Positions 1 through 5,362 of a stretch of 20,009 nt of DNA are shown here, in pieces (within the stretch, counting starts at the first letter, position 1; every line of letters starts with the position of its first letter). Position numbers and translations under genes: made by a program. The stretch is from CALRBF01 sp041164045. GTDB taxonomy: Bacteria > Patescibacteriota > Minisyncoccia > SW-4-49-11. Below the pieces are notes generated by a model. It searched no databases and had not been told where the DNA came from. It saw nothing but the letters and a program-made list of their open reading frames with translations. Where the stretch lies: the NCBI GenBank assembly GCA_041164045.1, contig JBEAQD010000040.1:1-20009 (forward strand), read 5' to 3'.

Positions 1-284
1 ATTTCCTTACTTTGATTCTCTTGAATTGATGGTCTTTTTCTCTCTCTAAATAATTGGCTTTCTATAATATCTTTACCCTTCACTTCTGAGATATATTGAG
101 CGGTTTGTTTAGCTCGGATATAATCACTGCTAATAATAATTTCAACTTCAATATTAGAAAATCTGTCAGCGATCAACTTAGCTTGAGAATGCCCTTTTTC
201 AGACAAAGAAGTCTCGGACGACTGATAAAGCCTTGCTTGATTACCTTCTGACTCACCATGCCTTACAAAATATATATTTTTCAT
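1..284 (-). CDS. Histidine phosphatase (phosphoglycerate mutase-like), 5' part only
   Basis: The start codon is at 282-284 on the minus strand and the frame stays open to the window edge, so about 94 N-terminal residues are visible. The N-terminus carries the family signature RHGES (Arg8, His9, Gly10, Glu11), where His9 would be the phosphorylated nucleophile. Further on, SSDYIRAKQTAQ matches the conserved S-P/D-x-x-RAxQTA segment of this superfamily. Members remove or transfer phosphate on small metabolites or proteins in the cytosol; the substrate cannot be told from this piece. The start codon sits directly against the duplicated tRNA-Ala tail at 284-304, so any transcript read from upstream would carry that repeat as its leader. 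An AGG nine bases before ATG, inside the repeat, is the only Shine-Dalgarno-like signal. Confidence 0.85.
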   Translation of the reverse strand, partial: MKNIYFVRHGESEGNQARLYQSSETSLSEKGHSQAKLIADRFSNIEVEIIISSDYIRAKQTAQYISEVKGKDIIESQLFRERKRPSIQENQSKE

Positions 285-416
285 ACTGTGGACCTGACTG
301 GGATACAAACTATACTGGTCGTCTTGTGAAACCCACGGTTTCCCAACCTTCCTAGACAGGAAACTCCCGTTTCCCGACCCCTTCCCAACTGGTTCGATCT
401 ATTATTATTAGTACTG
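284..416 (-). repeat. tRNA-tail repeat element, copy A (3' of tRNA-Ala)
   Basis: A 21-base direct repeat of the tRNA-Ala 3' end (412-432) recurs at 284-304, period 128. Between the copies lies a core shared with the elements at 2071-2245 and 4363-4620. Read on the minus strand the core has, in order: an 11-base segment (389-399) complementary to the tRNA T-arm (430-440), the conserved string TGGGAAGGGGTCG, a hairpin with loop GGGA (357-376), and a second hairpin (328-342). No protein is convincingly encoded. It could be a structured RNA, a tandem repeat like the E. coli tyrT/rtT repeats, or the remnant of a small element integrated at a tRNA 3' end. Confidence 0.75.
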
Positions 417-489
417 TGGACCTGACTGGGATCGAACCAGCCACCTCCTCGGTGCAAGCGAGGCGCTCTACCATATGAGCTACAGGCCC
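417..489 (-). tRNA. tRNA-Ala (anticodon TGC)
   Basis: A full cloverleaf can be drawn. The acceptor stem is GGGCCTG with CAGGTCC, including the G3-U70 pair that identifies alanine tRNAs. The anticodon stem CCTCG/CGAGG holds the loop CTTGCAC, and the T-arm has the usual TTCGATC loop. The discriminator is A, and the following bases are CAG, so CCA is not encoded and must be added enzymatically. The last bases of the gene are duplicated downstream in repeat element A. Confidence 0.96.
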
Positions 490-930
490 TTGTGTAATTA
501 CAGACTAGAGTATATCAAATTTGGTTTATTTATGCAAGGGGAGTGTAAATTGTAGGGTGAAAGGGTGTTTTCGTAGTAGAGGGTTTATCCCTCCAATTCC
601 GTAGATAAAACCTTTTAGTCCCATGCCCACACCCGTCAGCTTCGTCGCTACCCTCACCAGCGAGGGACAAAATTACTGTCCTCCTTTGCCTGCCTGCGGT
701 AGGCAGGGAGGAGGTGGTCACTGTCGTATTTATACGGGAGTGACCGGAGGTGGATAGTAAGCAGTTTATATTTTACTTAAAAATTAAAACTCTATCCACC
801 CTCCCCCTGCGGGTACTCCCTCCAAAGGGAGACAATATAAATTAGGATACTAAAAGGTCGCCCCTACAAATACACGGTACCTCTACTTACTCCAAAAGGG
901 AATATAATTTACAATTGATAATTAAAACTA
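490..930. other. Gene-free spacer with inverted repeats
   Basis: I see no credible gene in this 441-base gap. It holds several palindromic pieces: CCTGCC/GGCAGG around 688-706, GGTCACT/AGTGACC around 715-744, a 45-base sequence at 791-835 that recurs exactly inverted at 8594-8638, a GGTCGCCCCTAC piece near 856 related to other spacer repeats in this window, and a run near 903-925 similar to 7872-7894. Its GC content is patchy, unlike the coding sequence. It looks like an accumulation of dispersed intergenic repeats. Confidence 0.6.
791..835 (+). repeat. 45-base dispersed repeat, partner of 8594-8638 (inverted)
   Basis: This sequence is the exact reverse complement of 8594-8638 over 45 bases, which is far beyond chance. 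It includes the short palindrome CTCCCTCCAAAGGGAG. The two copies lie 7.8 kb apart in opposite orientation, so recombination between them would invert the segment that holds the cupin, LOG, helicase and SPOUT genes. Confidence 0.85.
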
Positions 931-1356
931 CTACTCGTGATGCTCCGCTTCTGCCTCGTCAGCTTCGGCTTTGGTCAAATGTACAGTGCCAAAAGGGTGT
1001 TCTGGTTCTGCATAAATAGAATATAATTGCAAAGGCTCGGAGCCTGTATTAATTATATTATGAAACATTTCAGCTGGGACATGGACAGAATAGCCATCCT
1101 CAATATCCTTCACAAAATTCAAATCATCCTCTTTTTGCCCCATATAGACCTTTCCTTGTCCTTGATCTACTCTGATAAACTGTTCGATATTATGATGAGC
1201 CTCAAGACCAATTTCTCCCCCCACAGGGATAGACATCACTGTCACCTGCATCTTATCTCCCGTCCAAATAGTCTGGCGATAGGCTTGATTCTCGATTACC
1301 AACTCTTCTAGATTAAATACAGCTGGTTGTTTTCCCTTATCTTCAATCATTTTCAT
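931..1356 (-). CDS. Cupin-domain protein
   Basis: This 141-residue protein is a single-domain cupin (beta-barrel). The first cupin motif lies near residues 46-68 (GGEIGLEAHHNIEQF...GQG), with His54/His55 and Glu58 as likely metal ligands. The second lies near 87-105 (DGYSVHVPAEMFHNIIN), with His99 as the C-terminal ligand. Similar small cupins are often annotated as mannose-6-phosphate isomerase-like or simply metal-binding; the substrate is unknown. The C-terminal tail is very acidic and ends in His-His-Glu. Translation could begin at the first ATG or two codons later (MKM); neither has a clear Shine-Dalgarno site. A promoter at 1384-1413 gives a leader of about 20 bases. It appears monocistronic. 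Confidence 0.85.
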   Translation of the reverse strand: MKMIEDKGKQPAVFNLEELVIENQAYRQTIWTGDKMQVTVMSIPVGGEIGLEAHHNIEQFIRVDQGQGKVYMGQKEDDLNFVKDIEDGYSVHVPAEMFHNIINTGSEPLQLYSIYAEPEHPFGTVHLTKAEADEAEAEHHE

Positions 1357-1383
1357 AGTAGTAATGATTAATATTACATTTGT

Positions 1384-1413
1384 ATTATATACCTTGAGAG
1401 GGTGTTTTGTCTA
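1384..1413 (-). promoter_or_regulatory. Promoter of the cupin gene
   Basis: On the minus strand there is TAGACA (1408-1413), an 18-base spacer, and a perfect TATAAT (1384-1389). Transcription would start near 1377, about 20 bases before the ATG. Confidence 0.55.
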
Positions 1414-1491
1414 TTGTGGGGGATAAAAGAAAAGCTCGGCCATGGTGACCGAGATGGAGGATGGATGATGGTTGAGAGGGAGGAGTGGAGA

Positions 1492-1707
1492 TTAGATATT
1501 TAATATTTTTTTAACTTGATCAATAACTTCTTCTGGAGTATTTCCAGTAAATATTTCTCGAGGGTTATCAAGAGCTCCTATTATAAGTACATTCCATTTG
1601 CCCACTTCATAAAAAACTCTAGCTAGAATTATTCTTACTCCTCTGAAAGTTTCTGACACAATTCCTGGTTGAGCTTTCCATGTGGTGGTCATAGGAGTGG
1701 TGGTCAT
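1492..1707 (-). CDS. Small hypothetical protein (about 71 aa)
   Basis: I do not recognise this protein. The C-terminal half looks genuinely coding: an alternating hydrophobic stretch (RIILARVFYEVGKWNVLIIG) followed by an amphipathic helix (TPEEVIDQVKKILNI). The reading frame is open back to an ATG at 1740, but I prefer the ATG at 1707. A GGAGG lies about 15 bases upstream of it, which is longer than ideal; a third ATG is at 1692. The N-terminus contains a 15-base tandem repeat that encodes MTTTP/MTTTW, so the start codons themselves are duplicated. No signal peptide is apparent. It is flanked by repeats downstream of the cupin promoter region and is probably transcribed alone. Confidence 0.55.
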   Translation of the reverse strand: MTTTPMTTTWKAQPGIVSETFRGVRIILARVFYEVGKWNVLIIGALDNPREIFTGNTPEEVIDQVKKILNI

Positions 1708-1769
1708 AGGAATAAAAGGATACCTCCACCAAAATATCATATTTCATACTTTTTGTATAGTATAAATTT

Positions 1770-1840
1770 CGTAGGGCTTTAAGTCACTCCTATTAGCTCT
1801 TCTAGGAGATATTAGGAGGGGACGCAACCTTTCAGTCGCC
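1770..1840. repeat. Dispersed spacer repeat, GTAGGGC...GTCGCC type
   Basis: It starts with GTAGGGCTTT, continues with a stem CTCCTATTAGCTCTT / AGGAGATATTAGGAG, and ends in CCTTTCAGTCGCC. A close relative lies at 5235-5304, a truncated one at 5098-5150, and the GTCGCC end recurs at 17196-17220. In all these places it sits directly before a CCCCTC-TTGAGGGG type repeat. Confidence 0.6.
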
Positions 1841-1865
1841 TGTATTTTATCTCCCTGCGTACTAA

Positions 1866-1930
1866 GATTCCCCTCCTTGAGGGCATTCGTCCCTCCCATA
1901 CTTTAGTTTGGGAGGGTGGGGAACTATCCA
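1866..1930. repeat. Degenerate CCCCTC-TTGAGGGG repeat
   Basis: It has a decayed TIR-like end (TTCCCCTCCTTGAGGGC) followed by the hairpin CCCTCCCATACTTTAG/TTTGGGAGGG, and resembles 5164-5223 and, inverted, the right half of 17233-17368. Further along the spacer, a GTCCTCC/GGAGGAC stem (1995-2035) encloses the palindrome GGCCTATAGGCC. No gene is visible in 1741-2070. Confidence 0.55.
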
Positions 1931-2070
1931 CCAATCAATGAAATCCGCCTACCTACAGCAGGGAAACTTTGGGCAGAGAGGGGAATTTAGATCCGTCCTC
2001 CTCCGGCCTATAGGCCACCTCCCCCAAGGGAGGACAGCCTAAACATCTCGTCTGTCTTCAATTTATCAAA

Positions 2071-2245
2071 ATAAAAAAACGGGATAAACCCGTTTTCTAC
2101 TTGGCGGGGAGTCCCAAAATGTATACATTTTCCAAAACCCCTCGGTTTTGGGGTTTCCGCCACGGGAAACTCCCGTTTCCCGACCCCTTCCTACCGCTCG
2201 CCCCCTATACCAATAAAAAAAACGGGATAAACCCGTTTCTTTTAT
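2071..2245 (-). repeat. tRNA-tail repeat element, copy C (3' of tRNA-Asp)
   Basis: The tRNA-Asp 3' end plus its terminator hairpin (2211-2254) is duplicated at 2070-2110, period about 144. Between them is the shared core: CGACCCCTTCC (2181-2191), an 8-bp hairpin with minus-strand loop GGGA (2163-2182), and a second 8-bp hairpin CCAAAACC/GGTTTTGG (2132-2151). A perfect 16-base palindrome AAAATGTATACATTTT lies at 2116-2131 and is absent from the other copies. The T-arm complement seen in copies A and B is degenerate here. On the minus strand the core follows GGGGGCG, the same seven bases that open tRNA-Asp, and ends in CCCCGCCA. Confidence 0.75.
2220..2238 (-). terminator. Terminator of tRNA-Asp (duplicated at 2077-2095)
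   Basis: The stem AAACGGG/CCCGTTT has loop ATAAA on the plus strand. On the minus strand it is followed by a run of eight T, right after the tRNA-Asp 3' end. An identical hairpin, also with a T-run, follows the duplicated tRNA tail at 2077-2095, so the terminator was copied with the tail. Confidence 0.75.
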
Positions 2246-2323
2246 TGGCGGGGACGACCGGGCTCGAACCGGCGACCTTCTGCGTGACAGGCAGACGCTC
2301 TAAACCGACTGAGCTACGCCCCC
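2246..2323 (-). tRNA. tRNA-Asp (anticodon GTC)
   Basis: The acceptor stem GGGGGCG pairs with CGTCCCC (one G-U). The anticodon stem TCTGC/GCAGA holds loop CTGTCAC, giving GTC. The T-loop is TTCGAGC. The discriminator is G, as expected for tRNA-Asp, and CCA is encoded. It is followed at once by the terminator hairpin and repeat element C. Confidence 0.96.
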
Positions 2324-2374
2324 ATAATTATTAGATTATATCAAGGTTCTGTGAATTTAGCAAGAGCAACACTC

Positions 2375-2449
2375 TGGGGTGGCCAACGGGAATTGAACCC
2401 GTAATGTCGGAACCACAACCCGAAGTTTTACCATTAAACTATGGCCACC
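2375..2449 (-). tRNA. tRNA-His (anticodon GTG)
   Basis: The acceptor stem GTGGCCA/TGGCCAC carries an additional 5' G (G-1, complement of 2449) opposite discriminator C73, the histidine identity pair. The anticodon stem TCGGG/TCCGA (one G-U) holds loop TTGTGGT. CCA is encoded. It lies 51 bases upstream of tRNA-Asp on the same strand, so the two may be cotranscribed. No tail repeat follows it. Confidence 0.95.
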
Positions 2450-2535
2450 ACACAATGCTCCTCTTAGCTACTAAAGTTCAACAATCCATATTTTACCAAA
2501 AACCTCTCAAAATTGCAAATGTAGGGTTTATATAA

Positions 2536-2568
2536 AGAAAAATCCTCCGCCAACTAGTGACGGGGGAG
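2536..2568 (-). terminator. Probable terminator after the 71-aa membrane protein gene
   Basis: On the minus strand CTCCcCC pairs with GGcGGAG (one mismatch) and is followed by GATTTTTC. It lies about 11 bases beyond the stop codon of the small gene at 2580. Confidence 0.45.
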
Positions 2569-2579
2569 AGTAGAGAGAG

Positions 2580-2795
2580 TCACAATCTTCTTGATAGTCT
2601 TTGTGATCCATAAGCCTGATGAATGCAGGCTCCTGCCAAAACCATGCTGGCTAGGATGGCGGCTTGAGCCCCTCTCCTGTGTGGGCCATACGGATCCACA
2701 GAGAAGCAAATAATGAAGATGAGGGTTACAAATCCCAAACCCCATGTAATCCAACCAAGAGTACTTGGCTCTTGGATTTTGAATGATTTCTCCAC
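2580..2795 (-). CDS. Small two-helix membrane protein (71 aa), unknown
   Basis: I do not recognise the family. I choose a GTG start at 2793-2795 because AGGAG lies five bases upstream; the frame is open to a further GTG at 2810. The protein has two probable transmembrane segments, about residues 14-33 (WITWGLGFVTLIFIICFSV) and 43-60 (AQAAILASMVLAGACI). The short linker DPYGPHRRG between them is positively charged, and the C-terminus is basic (RLSRRL). This suggests a hairpin in the membrane with the linker and tail features set by positive charge. It has its own near-consensus promoter at 2837-2865 and a likely terminator, so it is an independent, probably well-expressed small gene. An overlapping 103-codon frame is a shadow. 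Confidence 0.65.
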   Translation of the reverse strand: MEKSFKIQEPSTLGWITWGLGFVTLIFIICFSVDPYGPHRRGAQAAILASMVLAGACIHQAYGSQRLSRRL

Positions 2796-2836
2796 AATTA
2801 CTCCTACCACATAAGTGGAAATGAAAGATCAAAACA

Positions 2837-2865
2837 CTTATACCATATTCAGTTAATTTCGTCAA
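2837..2865 (-). promoter_or_regulatory. Promoter of the 71-aa membrane protein gene
   Basis: On the minus strand TTGACG (2860-2865) is followed by a 17-base spacer and TATAAG (2837-2842). TG one base before the hexamer makes an extended -10. Transcription would start near 2830, giving a leader of about 35 bases with an AGGAG site. Confidence 0.6.
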
Positions 2866-2967
2866 TAATTGTTATCTTTATTTTAGAAAATTTTATATTA
2901 AACCTATGATTACAGTATTATAAAATGCAAAATATTAATTACTAATTCTGTCTACTATCCTAAAACA

Positions 2968-4308
2968 TTACTCAATCCTACTATTCTCAATAACTGTAGC
3001 GACCACTTCAGCTTGGCTAGATGTAACTTGGAAAAGATTCAGATCCGCTGGACTAATTGTTCTATACTTTTGATCTAAAGTTTCTTTTATGTAGCCAACT
3101 AATGGTGACCAAAATTCATCATCATACAAAATCAATGGGGTAGGATCTACTTTATGAGTTTGGACTAGAGTTAAGACTTCGAACAATTGATGTAATGTCC
3201 CCAAACCTCCTGGGCAGAATAGATATTGATTCGTGGGTCCAGTTAATATAAATTGCCTGGTAAATGGAAATCTAAAGTGAATAGAATCTGTTACATATTC
3301 ATTCATAGTTTTACCAGCCTGATTGAGTAGGGTGGCATAGGCTGGTTTTCCTGCCTCAGCAGATGCTTTATTAGCGGCTTCCGCAATGCCAAAACCTCCT
3401 CCAGTCAAAACGCTGAAATCATTTCTAATAGCCTCTTGAGTTATATAATATATGTCTTTGTAGTATTTGCTATCTTGTGAAATTTTATTACTTCCCAAAA
3501 TTGTTACATTTTTTGGCAAAGACTGCAAAAAGTCTAACCCTTCTACTAGCTCAGCCATAATCCTAAATATTCTCCAGTTCACACTAGATATATTATTGGT
3601 GTTAGAAATATTATCTAAAAAGTTAGGATGGTCTTCAGTATTCTTAATAATATCATAAGCTTCCTCAGCAGTATCTACTACTTGTAGCATTTCTAAATCC
3701 TCAGATTTAATAGCTCCTAAAATTTGATGGCATGTATCTTGTAAAAAACTAACCAAGGGGTCCCAAAAGTCTCTACCGATTAAAATAACTGGGACTCTTT
3801 GGATAAATCCTAAGGCCATTTCATTCAAAACTTGGAATAATTCATCAAGAGTTCCATATCCTCCTGGGAAATAAACAAAAGCTTGTGATGGAGTAGTAAG
3901 CATTACCTTACGAGTAAAAAAGTAACTAAAATCCACCGAATCAGTAACGTAAGGATTAATTTTTTGTTCCATGGGTAGCTCAATACCAAGACCGATTGAA
4001 GTCCCTTTTACTTGAAAAGCTCCTCTGTTTGCAGCCTCCATAATTCCTGGACCTCCACCTGTAATAACGGTAAAGTTATTTAGACCTAGAATTTCACCTA
4101 ATTTCCTTGCCTTTATATAGTGCTCGTCATTTTCATGAGTGCGAGCTGAGCCAAAAATTGTTACTTCGTTTTTATACTTTGCCATTAGGTCATAACCTTC
4201 TACGAATTCTGCCATCACCTTAAATAATTTCCAAGAGTCGGTCTGGGCTAAGTTATAGGGGGTTTTAAATACATCTTGAATTGTTTTGAGCCTCTCATTG
4301 TATGGCAT
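2968..4308 (-). CDS. Tandem double-domain LOG/TIGR00730-like Rossmann protein
   Basis: This 446-residue protein is two LOG-family (lysine decarboxylase-like, TIGR00730) domains in a row; ordinary members have one domain of about 180-230 residues. Domain 1 (about 25-225) has GGGPGIMEA (84-92), the catalytic-type Arg133 in FTRKVML, and PGGYGTLDE (148-156) ending in the expected Glu. Domain 2 (about 244-440) repeats the pattern, with GGGFGIAEA (303-311), Arg351 in FTRQFIL and PGGLGTLHQ (366-374), but Gln replaces the catalytic Glu. The N-terminal helices also match (KLFKVMAEFVEGYD against RIFRIMAELVEGLD), which shows internal duplication. Single-domain relatives cleave nucleoside monophosphates, including cytokinin precursors. 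I infer that domain 1 is active and domain 2 is structural or binds ligand. No Shine-Dalgarno site precedes the ATG. Confidence 0.88.
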   Translation of the reverse strand: MPYNERLKTIQDVFKTPYNLAQTDSWKLFKVMAEFVEGYDLMAKYKNEVTIFGSARTHENDEHYIKARKLGEILGLNNFTVITGGGPGIMEAANRGAFQVKGTSIGLGIELPMEQKINPYVTDSVDFSYFFTRKVMLTTPSQAFVYFPGGYGTLDELFQVLNEMALGFIQRVPVILIGRDFWDPLVSFLQDTCHQILGAIKSEDLEMLQVVDTAEEAYDIIKNTEDHPNFLDNISNTNNISSVNWRIFRIMAELVEGLDFLQSLPKNVTILGSNKISQDSKYYKDIYYITQEAIRNDFSVLTGGGFGIAEAANKASAEAGKPAYATLLNQAGKTMNEYVTDSIHFRFPFTRQFILTGPTNQYLFCPGGLGTLHQLFEVLTLVQTHKVDPTPLILYDDEFWSPLVGYIKETLDQKYRTISPADLNLFQVTSSQAEVVATVIENSRIE

Positions 4309-4362
4309 AGTATTATTTTATTGTTTTGGGGTTAGAGAGTGCAGAAATAAGTATTGTGGGGT

Positions 4363-4620
4363 AGTTCCGATCTTTTAATTATTTGCTTTTAGTTAATATT
4401 TAGATTTCTGGTTTTATACTCGTTTATGGGGGTGTCTCCGATTGGGATCTCAGTCGCTATAGCTCCTTGAAAACCCACGGTTTCCAACACTCGGAGCAAA
4501 CTCCTCGTTGCCTTCCTTCAAGGGGAACTCCCGTTCCCCGACCCCTTCCCAGTTCGATCCTTTTAAGTATTTGATTATAATTAATATTTCGATTTCTGGT
4601 TTTCTAGCACTTTCTGGGGG
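4363..4620 (-). repeat. tRNA-tail repeat element, copy B (3' of tRNA-Arg)
   Basis: This is the largest copy. The stretch 4551-4637 (tRNA-Arg T-loop to 3' end, 3' flank, and T-arm complement) is repeated with drift at 4363-4449, period 188. The tail itself, 22 bases at 4616-4637 and 4428-4449, is identical. Between the repeats is the shared core: CGACCCCTTCCCA (4540-4550), a 7-bp hairpin with minus-strand loop GGGA (4522-4539), and the second hairpin around CCCACGG (4470-4484). The segment 4552-4560 is complementary to the tRNA T-arm (4633-4641). The first and second halves have diverged more outside the tail than within it, so the tail is either recently copied or under constraint. Confidence 0.78.
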
Positions 4621-4694
4621 TGTCTCCGATTGGGATCGAACCAATAACCTACAGCTTAGAAGGCTGTTGCTCTATCCAATTGAGCTACAGAGAC
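4621..4694 (-). tRNA. tRNA-Arg (anticodon TCT)
   Basis: The acceptor stem GTCTCTG pairs with CGGAGAC (one G-U). The anticodon stem ACAGC/GCTGT holds loop CTTCTAA, giving TCT. The T-loop is TTCGATC and the discriminator is A. The next bases are CCC, so CCA is not encoded. Repeat element B follows directly. Confidence 0.96.
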
Positions 4695-4737
4695 GGTATC
4701 ACAAAAGATTATAGCAAATTATAAAATTTTTGGCAAG

Positions 4738-4761
4738 AAAAAAGAGTGTGCTAACACACTC
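4738..4761 (-). terminator. Terminator of the small membrane protein gene at 4762
   Basis: A perfect 7-bp stem GAGTGTG/CACACTC with loop TTAG (minus strand) is followed by TTTTTT. It starts at the base next to the stop codon. Confidence 0.85.
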
Positions 4762-4935
4762 CTATATTTGTCGAGAGTTGATTACCATCTTCCACCAAGC
4801 TGGAAGACAACTGATTGCACCCACGAGAAATGGTGCCGCAACTAAGACTCCCAATATGAGGGAGATTCCTCCTGATGTCAAGAGGAGTAACCTCCACTCA
4901 TAGGAGCCCCAATGGCGGGTGGTGGTGTCGGTCAT
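4762..4935 (-). CDS. Small membrane protein (57 aa), unknown
   Basis: I do not recognise the family. From the ATG at 4935 the protein reads MTDTTTRHWGSYEWRLLLL and on into a long hydrophobic stretch of about 30 residues (GGISLILGVLVAAPFLVGAI), enough for one or two membrane passes, then a short basic C-terminus. A GTG at 4954-4956 would add seven residues (64 aa). The leader also contains a three-codon ORF (ATG TCT AGG TGA, from 4965) whose stop overlaps that GTG, and a hairpin (4943-4961) that covers the region. The gene has a near-consensus promoter at 4978-5005 and a strong terminator directly after the stop codon. It is therefore a single-gene unit with unusually complete signals for its size. 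Confidence 0.65.
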   Translation of the reverse strand: MTDTTTRHWGSYEWRLLLLTSGGISLILGVLVAAPFLVGAISCLPAWWKMVINSRQI

Positions 4936-4977
4936 GGTTACATCTAGGGTATTCACCTAGACATGAAGGTCTTCGTG

Positions 4978-5005
4978 ACTATATCACATTTCCCTAATTT
5001 GTCAA
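4978..5005 (-). promoter_or_regulatory. Promoter of the small membrane protein gene
   Basis: A perfect TTGACA (5000-5005), 16-base spacer and TATAGT (4978-4983) are present on the minus strand, with TG one base before the -10. The stretch AAATGTGATA between the boxes also occurs upstream of the 46-residue gene at 5503. Confidence 0.65.
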
Positions 5006-5097
5006 GATTTGTCAGAAGATATATTTAAGACTTATGTTTTATGATGTGGGCATGAGTTTACTTGTTTTATAGCCTAAAATATTATACTTAAATTATT

Positions 5098-5304
5098 CGT
5101 AGGGCTTTTGTTCATACTATTATTTCTTTTAAATAGATATTAAGAAAAAACGATTTAGTCCTAAAATTCCCCTCTTGAGGGGTGGTCCCTCCCATACTTT
5201 AGTTTGGGAGGGGACGGGGTGGATATTATATATTCATAGGGCTTTTATCCCTCTTATTAGCTCTTGCAAAAGAGATATTAGTAGGGGGCGACCTCTAAGT
5301 CGCC
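5098..5304. repeat. Composite of dispersed spacer repeats
   Basis: Three pieces follow each other. 5098-5150 is a truncated GTAGGGCTTTT repeat. 5164-5223 contains the AAATT-CCCCTCTTGAGGGG-TG end and the CCTCCCATAC/GTTTGGGAGG hairpin, and matches the right half of 17233-17368 inverted. 5235-5304 is a fuller GTAGGGC-type repeat ending in the hairpin GGCGAC-CTCTAA-GTCGCC. No gene is seen in 5006-5362. Confidence 0.65.
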
Positions 5305-5322
5305 AGTAGATTTTTCTAAAAT

Positions 5323-5347
5323 AAAAAGCCCCTGCGGTTGCAGGGGC
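5323..5347 (-). terminator. Terminator of the 46-aa gene
   Basis: The perfect 8-bp stem GCCCCTGC/GCAGGGGC (5328-5347) is followed on the minus strand by TTTTTA, 15 bases after the stop codon at 5363. Confidence 0.85.
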
Positions 5348-5362
5348 GGAACTGAGGGTGGG

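Noticed and set aside
284..416. Group I intron in the tRNA-Ala gene
   Set aside because: The tRNA is complete and uninterrupted upstream of the element, and the insert is too short for a group I core.
530..721. 63-codon minus frame downstream of tRNA-Ala
   Set aside because: It runs through inverted repeats and GC-rich palindromes, has no promoter or ribosome site and no protein-like pattern.
2101..2334. 77-codon plus frame ending in GLEPATFCVTGRRSKPTELRP
   Set aside because: This is the well-known false translation of a tRNA antisense strand (tRNA-Asp) joined to repeat element C.
2554..2865. 103-codon minus frame
   Set aside because: It overlaps the 71-residue membrane protein in another frame; the shorter frame has the ribosome site, membrane helices and correct distance to the promoter.
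4450..4714. Two frames (minus 4450-4644, plus 4508-4714) over the tRNA-Arg element
   Set aside because: Both read through tRNA-Arg and the repeat core. Shared EGVGxREFP peptides between elements follow from the conserved hairpin, and stem changes are compensatory rather than synonymous.
1741..5304. CRISPR array from the many spacer repeats
   Set aside because: Repeats are irregular in spacing, orientation and length, with no unique spacers of constant size and no cas genes.
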